Shown: positions 1 to 7,960 of the stretch, in pieces
Layout: every line of letters starts with the position of its first letter
Position numbering within the stretch: position 1 is the first letter of the stretch
Source: Rhodobacteraceae bacterium UBA6273
GTDB lineage: Bacteria; Pseudomonadota; Alphaproteobacteria; Rhodobacterales; Rhodobacteraceae
DNA: 7,960 bases
Assembly: GCA_002440625.1 (NCBI GenBank)
Contig: DJUV01000151.1
Location: 2,787-10,746, forward strand
Reading direction: 5' to 3'
Position numbers and translations under genes: made by a program
The notes under the pieces: model-generated
What the model saw: only the letters and a program-made list of their open reading frames with translations
Database searches by the model: none
What the model was told of the DNA's origin: nothing

Positions 1-213
1 ATGCGGCGGCCGCCGTTCCCGGCGCTGTTCAAGCATTTCCGTCCGGTGTCGGATCAGGTCGACCGGCAGTTCACCGGCCGGTTCGACGAAAGCAACCGGA
101 TGCTCGCCGCGATGATTGCGCAAGACCTGAACTGGCCGGCGCTTCCGCCTGGCCCCCCGTCCGGCAGTCCGGCGCGGCCGGGGCGATTGGCCGGGGCGAA
201 GGTTGCCGGATAA
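1..213 (+). CDS. C-terminal fragment of an unidentified protein (5' end outside window)
   Basis: The frame is open from the first base and ends at a TAA at 211-213, giving about 70 residues. The ATG at base 1 may be an internal methionine, so I treat the gene as 5'-truncated by the window. The first 50 residues look like a folded domain end, with a charged amphipathic stretch (RFDESNRMLAAMIAQDL) followed by a tryptophan. The last 20 or so residues are rich in Pro, Gly, Ala and Arg, like a disordered tail. The 'ESNR..LA' helix near the C-terminus faintly recalls the ends of some sulfotransferase-family proteins, but this is a weak memory-based resemblance and I assign no function. A 79-base gap separates it from uppP, so the two need not be cotranscribed. 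Confidence 0.6.
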   Translation: MRRPPFPALFKHFRPVSDQVDRQFTGRFDESNRMLAAMIAQDLNWPALPPGPPSGSPARPGRLAGAKVAG

Positions 214-227
214 GGAATCTCGGGGCC

Positions 228-256
228 TTGCCACCTTAGCGGGGCACACCTAGTGT
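228..256 (+). promoter_or_regulatory. candidate sigma-70-type promoter for uppP
   Basis: In the 79-base gap before uppP there is TTGCCA at 228-233, which matches five of six bases of the -35 consensus. It is followed after exactly 17 bases by TAGTGT at 251-256, a poor -10 matching only three of six. Transcription from it would begin near 262-264 and leave a leader of about 30 bases. The spacing and -35 support it and the -10 argues against it. It was found by eye, and readthrough from the upstream gene is an equally good alternative. Confidence 0.3.
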
Positions 257-292
257 CCGCCGCGAATCCCGGCTCGACAGGTACTTCCAGAA

Positions 293-1096
293 ATGACGGA
301 CACCACGCTGATCTCGCTATCCTTGGGAATTCTCGAGGGCCTGACGGAATTCATTCCGGTGTCCTCCACCGGGCACCTGCTGCTCGCGGGGCATTTTCTT
401 GGCTTCCAGAGCGCGGGCAAGACCTTCGAGGTGGTGATCCAGCTAGGCGCGGTCTTGGCGCTGATCGTTCTTTATGCCGGCAAGATCGCGCGGACCGTTG
501 CCGATCTGCCGACCGACCCCAAGGCGCGGCGCTTTGCCGGGTCGGTGCTGCTGGCCTTCCTGCCGGCGGTGGTGATCGGGGTTCTGGCCCATGACCTCAT
601 CAAGGACGTTCTGTTCGAAAGCCCGCGGCTGATCGCGACCATGCTGATCCTTGGCGGCGTGGTCCTTCTGGCGGTTGACCGGATGCCCTTGCGGCCGCGC
701 TACCACGAGGCTGATGGCCTGCCCTTGAAGGTGGCCTTCGGCATCGGCCTTATCCAGTGTCTCGCCATGATCCCCGGTGTTTCGCGGTCAGGCGCCACCA
801 TCGTCGGCGCGCTCGCTCTTGGCGCGGACAAGCGGACGGCGGCGGAGTTTTCCTTCTTCCTGTCGATCCCGACGATGGCCGGGGCCTTCGGCTATGACCT
901 CTACAAGAACCGCGACGTGCTCGACTGGTCGGCGATGGGCGAGATTGCGCTTGGTTTCGCGGCGGCTTTCGTTACCGCGATGCTCGTGGCGCGGTGGCTG
1001 CTCGGCTACGTCAGCCGGCGGGGCTACGCCGTCTTCGGCTGGTGGCGAATCATCGTCGGAACGGCGGCTTTGGCAGCACTTTGGGCGGGCTTCTGA
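293..1096 (+). CDS. uppP: undecaprenyl-diphosphate phosphatase (UppP/BacA family)
   Basis: This 267-residue integral membrane protein removes the terminal phosphate of undecaprenyl diphosphate, recycling the lipid carrier for peptidoglycan and other envelope glycans; overexpression of the family gives bacitracin resistance. Both signature regions are present. Residues 15-29 read [15 protein letters not shown], with E15, E19, S25 and H28 aligning with E. coli E17, E21, S27 and H30. Residues 161-169 read PGVSRSGAT, with S164, R165 and T169 aligning with E. coli S173, R174 and T178. Hydrophobic segments cover roughly 45-62, 83-100, 113-128, 147-160, 188-200, 216-237 and 249-265, fitting the polytopic family fold. 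Length is normal for the family. The ATG at 293 places the first motif at the expected distance; only a weak AGG at 279-281 lies upstream. No gene with an evident link to this role is adjacent. Confidence 0.97.
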   Translation: MTDTTLISLSLGILEGLTEFIPVSSTGHLLLAGHFLGFQSAGKTFEVVIQLGAVLALIVLYAGKIARTVADLPTDPKARRFAGSVLLAFLPAVVIGVLAHDLIKDVLFESPRLIATMLILGGVVLLAVDRMPLRPRYHEADGLPLKVAFGIGLIQCLAMIPGVSRSGATIVGALALGADKRTAAEFSFFLSIPTMAGAFGYDLYKNRDVLDWSAMGEIALGFAAAFVTAMLVARWLLGYVSRRGYAVFGWWRIIVGTAALAALWAGF

Positions 1097-1109
1097 AAGA
1101 TAGGTATCA

Positions 1110-1145
1110 TGTCGGTCCTAATTTCCAGGGAAATCACGACCGACA
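1110..1145. repeat. 36-bp nested inverted repeat between uppP and gltD
   Basis: Perfect 8-base outer arms (TGTCGGTC at 1110-1117 and GACCGACA at 1138-1145) enclose perfect 6-base inner arms (ATTTCC at 1121-1126 and GGAAAT at 1129-1134). Both pairs share one centre between 1127 and 1128. One further T-A pair (1119/1136) lies between them, so 15 of 18 positions are symmetric. It begins 13 bases after the uppP stop. As RNA it could be a long hairpin protecting or ending the uppP message. As DNA it could bind a dimeric regulator of gltD. No T-run follows on either strand, so it is not a classic intrinsic terminator. The symmetry is read directly; the role is open. Confidence 0.6.
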
Positions 1146-1256
1146 GCTCGACCCTCGGCAGAATTTTCTACAAATAGGTAAACTCTACTGACTTTTATTC
1201 TGCCCCTGTTGGCGGTAGCAATGCGCACCCAGATAGCTCGCGCGGGATGACGACAC
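1146..1256 (+). promoter_or_regulatory. probable gltD promoter/leader region (boundaries unresolved)
   Basis: The stretch from about 1160 to 1200 is clearly AT-richer than the flanking genes, as expected of a promoter in a high-GC genome. Two imperfect hexamer pairs are visible: TCGGCA (1155-1160) with TAAACT (1179-1184), 18 bases apart and four of six matches each; and TCGACC (1148-1153) with TACAAA (1169-1174), 15 bases apart and four of six each. Neither is convincing alone. The gltD ATG at 1257 is preceded by a weak Shine-Dalgarno-like GGGA at 1244-1247. I recognise no NtrC, Lrp or other named operator here. Confidence 0.3.
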
Positions 1257-2693
1257 ATGGCTACGCAACGCATGCTGAAATTCGTGACGCTCTCCAAGGA
1301 GATGCCGGAAAAGCGCGAGGCCAGTGTCCGCGCTCAGGATTTCAACGAGATTTACCGCGAGTTCGCGATTGCCAAGGCTGAGGAGCAGGCAAGCCGGTGC
1401 AGCCAGTGCGGCGTGCCCTATTGCCAGTCGCACTGCCCCCTGCACAACAACATCCCAGACTGGCTTCGGATGACCGCCGAGGGCCGGCTTCAGGAAGCCT
1501 ATGAGCTTAGCCAGTCGACCAATACCTTCCCGGAAATCTGCGGCCGCATCTGCCCGCAGGACCGGCTTTGCGAAGGCAACTGCGTGATCGAGCAGTCGGG
1601 CCACGGCACCGTCACCATCGGCGCGGTCGAGAAGTTCATCACCGATACCGCCTGGGACAATGGCTGGGTCAAGCCGATCAAGCCGGTGCAGGAAAGGGCC
1701 GAAAGCGTCGCCATCATCGGCGCGGGGCCGGGCGGGCTGGCCGCCGCCGATGTGCTGCGCCGCGCGGGCGTGCAGGTCACGGTCTATGACCGCTATGACC
1801 GCGCGGGCGGGCTGCTGACCTACGGCATTCCCGGCTTCAAACTGGAAAAGGACGTGGTGATGCAGCGCATCGCCCAACTGGAGCAGGGCGGCGTGCAGTT
1901 CGTGCTGAACTGCAACGTCGGCGAGGACATCACCTTTGATGCGATCCGGGGCAAGCATGACGCCGTGGTCATCGCCACCGGCGTCTACAAGAGCCGCGAT
2001 CTGGGCGGGCCGGGGGCGGGGGCGCAGGGCATCGTCCGGGCCATCGACTACCTGACCGCCTCGAACCGCAAGAGCTTTGGCGACGATGTCCCCGAATACG
2101 ACTCGGGCGAGCTGAACGCCGCCGGCAAGCGTGTCGTCGTCGTCGGCGGCGGCGATACGGCGATGGACTGTGTGCGCACAGCGATCCGCCAGGGCGCGCA
2201 ATCGGTGAAGTGCCTGTACCGCCGCGACCGGGCCAACATGCCGGGGTCGCAGCGCGAGGTGGCGAATGCCGAAGAAGAGGGCGTCGATTTCGTCTGGCTG
2301 ACCGCGCCCAAGGGCTTTTCCGGCGGCGCGGCGGTTGAGGGCGTGCTGGTCGAGAAGATGCGGCTTGGTGCGCCCGATGCGACGGGGCGTCAGGCGCCGG
2401 AGATCATAGAGGGCGCGGATTACGTCGAAGAGGCCGATCTGGTCATCAAGGCGCTGGGTTTTGAGCCAGAGGAGTTGCCGAAGCTCTGGGGTGTCGAGGA
2501 GCTTGCCGTGACCCGCTGGGGCACGGTGAAGGCCGATTTCGCCAGCCATGCCACCAGCCTGCCAGGCGTCTATGCCGTGGGCGACATCGTGCGGGGCGCG
2601 AGCCTTGTGGTCTGGGCGATCCGGGACGGGCGCGAGGCGGCGGGAAGCGTTCTCGACTACCTCGCCACGGCGCAGGCGGTGGCGGCGGAATAG
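1257..2693 (+). CDS. gltD: NADPH glutamate synthase, small (beta) subunit
   Basis: This 478-residue protein takes electrons from NADPH through FAD and passes them via [4Fe-4S] clusters to GltB for making glutamate from glutamine and 2-oxoglutarate in the cytoplasm. The N-terminal iron-sulfur domain has two four-cysteine groups: C48, C51, C56, C60 and C95, C99, C105, C109. The FAD Rossmann motif GAGPGG is at 155-160, with an ATG motif at 240-242. The NADPH-binding motif VVGGGDTAMD is at 295-304. The C-terminal FAD-contacting segment YAVGDIVRGASLVVWAI is at 439-455. Length fits bacterial GltD (about 470-480). The ATG at 1257 gives the usual short extension before the LKFV-type start; the ATG at codon 6 is a less likely alternative. 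Related NADPH-linked oxidoreductases such as PreT and NfnB-type proteins share this fold, but gltB downstream settles the assignment. Confidence 0.96.
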   Translation: MATQRMLKFVTLSKEMPEKREASVRAQDFNEIYREFAIAKAEEQASRCSQCGVPYCQSHCPLHNNIPDWLRMTAEGRLQEAYELSQSTNTFPEICGRICPQDRLCEGNCVIEQSGHGTVTIGAVEKFITDTAWDNGWVKPIKPVQERAESVAIIGAGPGGLAAADVLRRAGVQVTVYDRYDRAGGLLTYGIPGFKLEKDVVMQRIAQLEQGGVQFVLNCNVGEDITFDAIRGKHDAVVIATGVYKSRDLGGPGAGAQGIVRAIDYLTASNRKSFGDDVPEYDSGELNAAGKRVVVVGGGDTAMDCVRTAIRQGAQSVKCLYRRDRANMPGSQREVANAEEEGVDFVWLTAPKGFSGGAAVEGVLVEKMRLGAPDATGRQAPEIIEGADYVEEADLVIKALGFEPEELPKLWGVEELAVTRWGTVKADFASHATSLPGVYAVGDIVRGASLVVWAIRDGREAAGSVLDYLATAQAVAAE

Positions 2694-2726
2694 GGGCTGG
2701 TATCTGTACCCCACGCGTCGGACATC

Positions 2727-2749
2727 CGTCCCGACAAGCGTCGGGCACG
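2727..2749 (+). repeat. stem-loop after gltD
   Basis: CCCGAC (2730-2735) and GTCGGG (2740-2745) form a perfect 6-base stem around the loop AAGC. The stem extends by three more pairs (CGT 2727-2729 with ACG 2747-2749) across a single bulged C at 2746. It starts 33 bases after the gltD stop and is not followed by a T-run, so it does not look like a standard intrinsic terminator. GTCGG also occurs at 2717-2721 and could pair with the same CCGAC at 2731-2735, giving a weaker competing hairpin. It may protect the gltD 3' end or tune expression between gltD and the downstream genes; that role is inference. Confidence 0.5.
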
Positions 2750-2773
2750 CGCGGAGCCGCAACGGAAGGGAAA

Positions 2774-2790
2774 GGTCAGCAGGGCTGACC
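2774..2790 (+). repeat. perfect stem-loop upstream of the gene at 2814
   Basis: GGTCAGC (2774-2780) and GCTGACC (2784-2790) are exact reverse complements separated by AGG, forming a tight 7-base stem with a 3-base loop. It ends 10 bases before the Shine-Dalgarno sequence (about 2800-2806) and 23 bases before the ATG at 2814. With no T-run it is not a standard terminator. Its position suits an RNA processing or stability element in the gltD-to-gltB transcript, or a protein-binding dyad. Confidence 0.5.
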
Positions 2791-2799
2791 CGGAGAATG

Positions 2800-2806
2800 A
2801 AGGAAG
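2800..2806 (+). promoter_or_regulatory. ribosome binding site fixing the start at 2814
   Basis: AAGGAAG lies about 7-9 bases before the ATG at 2814. It is the purine-rich, Shine-Dalgarno-like site that best supports the start among the genes in this window. It favours the ATG at 2814 over the in-frame ATG at 2823. The nearby ATG at 2797 opens only four codons before a TGA. Confidence 0.6.
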
Positions 2807-2813
2807 TCTGAAG

Positions 2814-3551
2814 ATGAACGATATGAGGATCATCCTGACGGCCAGCGCCTTCGCGCTTCTTTCCGCCGTGCCCGGCCTTGCCGCATCGAAATTCGCCGCC
2901 CCCAAGGGCTGCACCGTCTACCAGACCGTGCAGATGCGGGGCTGCCAGCTGTCGCAGCATTACCGCTGCGAGGGCGATGCGGCGGGCGACCAGTGGTCGG
3001 TCTATCTTGACGCCAACGGCCCCTTCTACATGAGCCGGATCGACGCCGAGACGCGCTGGATGGAGAGCTTCGACCTGACCACCGGCGAGGAGGACAGGAT
3101 TGCCAAAGAGACCGATCCGGCCTCCTTCAGCACTCTGCTGGAGACGGGGCGCGACACCTATGATTTCACCACGACAAGCAGCAACGGCGAGGTCCGCCGT
3201 TATGCCGGCTATGACGAGCTGACTGGCGAGACGGTGGTGATCGACGGGGTGATGCTGGAACGCACGCGCTTTGAACTGACGGCGAGCGGCGCGGATGGGC
3301 AGATGCTCTGGCAGCGGACTGGCCAGCAGCTTGTCCAGCGCGACTGGCGCATCTTCTTTGCAGACAAGGAAGGCTTTGAGAACAGCTTCGGCGACAAGGC
3401 CGATGTGACCGAAACGCCGGTCACGTTCGCCGGGCCGGGCGACAAGGGGTTTCTGGCCGCGAAGCCGGAGTATGACTGCGACGCGATGATGACCGGCGAC
3501 TGGCTGCGGGACATCATTCCCGCGCGCCTTGAAATCGGGCGGGCGCCATGA
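2814..3551 (+). CDS. exported protein of unknown function in the glt cluster
   Basis: I do not recognise the family. The 245-residue product begins with a typical Sec signal peptide: Met and Arg residues, a hydrophobic core at about 6-18, and a likely cleavage after Ala near residue 23 or 24 (PGLAAS). No other hydrophobic segment is long enough to span a membrane, so the mature protein of about 220 residues is probably periplasmic. It has four cysteines, C33, C44, C52 and C222, an even number that could form disulfides in the periplasm. The rest is mixed polar and aromatic sequence suggesting a beta-rich fold, and there is no lipobox. The stop codon overlaps the next start as ATGA (3548-3551), so translation is probably coupled to the GFA gene and then gltB. 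A link to nitrogen assimilation rests on position only. Confidence 0.85.
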   Translation: MNDMRIILTASAFALLSAVPGLAASKFAAPKGCTVYQTVQMRGCQLSQHYRCEGDAAGDQWSVYLDANGPFYMSRIDAETRWMESFDLTTGEEDRIAKETDPASFSTLLETGRDTYDFTTTSSNGEVRRYAGYDELTGETVVIDGVMLERTRFELTASGADGQMLWQRTGQQLVQRDWRIFFADKEGFENSFGDKADVTETPVTFAGPGDKGFLAAKPEYDCDAMMTGDWLRDIIPARLEIGRAP

Positions 3552-3969
3552 TCGAGGGCCATTGCCTCTGCGGCGCAGTGCGGCTTGAGGTTACGGACCA
3601 CGATCCGCGCATCGGCGCCTGCCATTGCCGCATGTGCCAGCGCTGGTCGGGCGGGTTGTTCCTCTGCTTTGACGCCAAGGCGGGCGGGGTGCAGGTCGAA
3701 GGGCCGGTGGTGCGCTACAAATCCTCGGAGTTTGCCGAGCGCGGATTCTGCGGCATCTGCGGCTCGCATCTCTGGATGCGCGATACGACTGCGGGCGATG
3801 CCGCCTACAACCTGATGCCCGGCCTTTTCGACGAAGCCGCCGACTGGCCGCTGCGCAGCGAGATTTACACCGACCGCGCCTATGCCGCGCTTCGCCTTGA
3901 GGGCGACCACCGGCGGGCGACGCGGGACGAATATGAAGCCAAGAACGCCCATGTGACGGGAGACCTGCC

Positions 3970-3973
<4 letters not shown>
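3548..3973 (+). CDS. GFA-family (CENP-V/GFA domain) zinc-binding protein
   Basis: The 141-residue product has the cysteine pattern of the GFA fold: C6-x-C8, then C25-H-C27-x2-C30, then C68-x2-C71. These are the usual zinc ligands of the family, and all are present. The family is named for glutathione-dependent formaldehyde-activating enzyme of Paracoccus denitrificans, but most members are uncharacterised and the enzymatic role has been questioned. This protein is shorter than the about 190-residue Gfa, so I would not call it a formaldehyde enzyme. It has no signal peptide and is probably cytoplasmic. Both ends overlap neighbours by ATGA (3548-3551 and 3970-3973), so it sits inside a tightly coupled unit with the exported protein and gltB. 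No Shine-Dalgarno core is obvious before its start, which fits translational coupling. Its actual substrate cannot be read from the sequence. Confidence 0.88.

Positions 3974-7960
<3,987 letters not shown>

Noticed and set aside
253..594. 113-codon + strand open frame overlapping the start of uppP
   Set aside because: It is out of frame with uppP, whose catalytic motif lies inside the overlap. Its composition is Gly/Ala/Arg/Asp-rich and looks like a frame shadow.
777..1103. 108-codon + strand open frame inside the second half of uppP
   Set aside because: Ser/Arg-rich out-of-frame translation across the conserved second uppP motif region; no independent support.
1160..1200. T-rich runs (TTTT at 1164-1167 and 1193-1196) as an intrinsic terminator for uppP
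   Set aside because: No GC-rich stem directly precedes either run, and the 36-bp dyad ends 18 bases before the first. The AT-rich stretch is better read as promoter or leader sequence for gltD.
2699..2710. small inverted repeat GGTA-TCTG-TACC just after gltD
   Set aside because: Four-base arms without extension are expected by chance.
1185..2960. 591-codon open frame on the - strand antisense to gltD
   Set aside because: It lies opposite the intact, motif-complete gltD and runs past both its ends. Its sequence is rich in His, Arg, Ala, Gly and Asp with no recognisable domain, as expected of the complement of a GC-biased gene.

Overview
The window is GC-rich (clearly above 60% by eye) with strong G/C bias at third codon positions. 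All identified genes are on the + strand. The proteins look alphaproteobacterial and probably Rhodobacteraceae (Rhodobacter/Paracoccus-like). This placement is inferred from protein character and remembered gene neighbourhoods, not from a search.

Layout: (1) bases 1-213 hold the C-terminal end of an upstream gene I cannot name with confidence. (2) 293-1096 is uppP (bacA), undecaprenyl-diphosphate phosphatase, with both signature motifs intact. (3) 1097-1256 is a locally AT-richer intergenic stretch with a 36-bp nested dyad just behind uppP and weak promoter-like hexamers. (4) 1257-2693 is gltD, the FAD/[4Fe-4S] small subunit of NADPH glutamate synthase. (5) 2694-2813 is a gap holding two stem-loops. 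(6) 2814-3551 encodes an exported protein of unknown function, 3548-3973 a small GFA-family zinc-binding protein, and 3970-7960 gltB, the glutamate synthase large subunit, cut off by the window edge. These last three genes are joined by ATGA stop/start overlaps.

GltD and GltB together form the NADPH-dependent GOGAT. GltB hydrolyses glutamine and passes ammonia to 2-oxoglutarate at its FMN/[3Fe-4S] site, and GltD supplies electrons from NADPH. The order here is gltD first, then two unrelated small genes, then gltB, whereas enterobacteria have gltBD. The exported protein and the GFA protein have no known role in GOGAT; their link to it is positional only.

Most of the window is ordinary core metabolism. 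I see no mobile element, CRISPR array, tRNA, rRNA or defence system, and no convincing undescribed system. The points most worth a second look are the split glt operon with its uncharacterised exported protein, and the dyads in the two larger intergenic gaps. Very long open frames lie antisense to gltD and gltB; I judge these to be GC-driven shadows.
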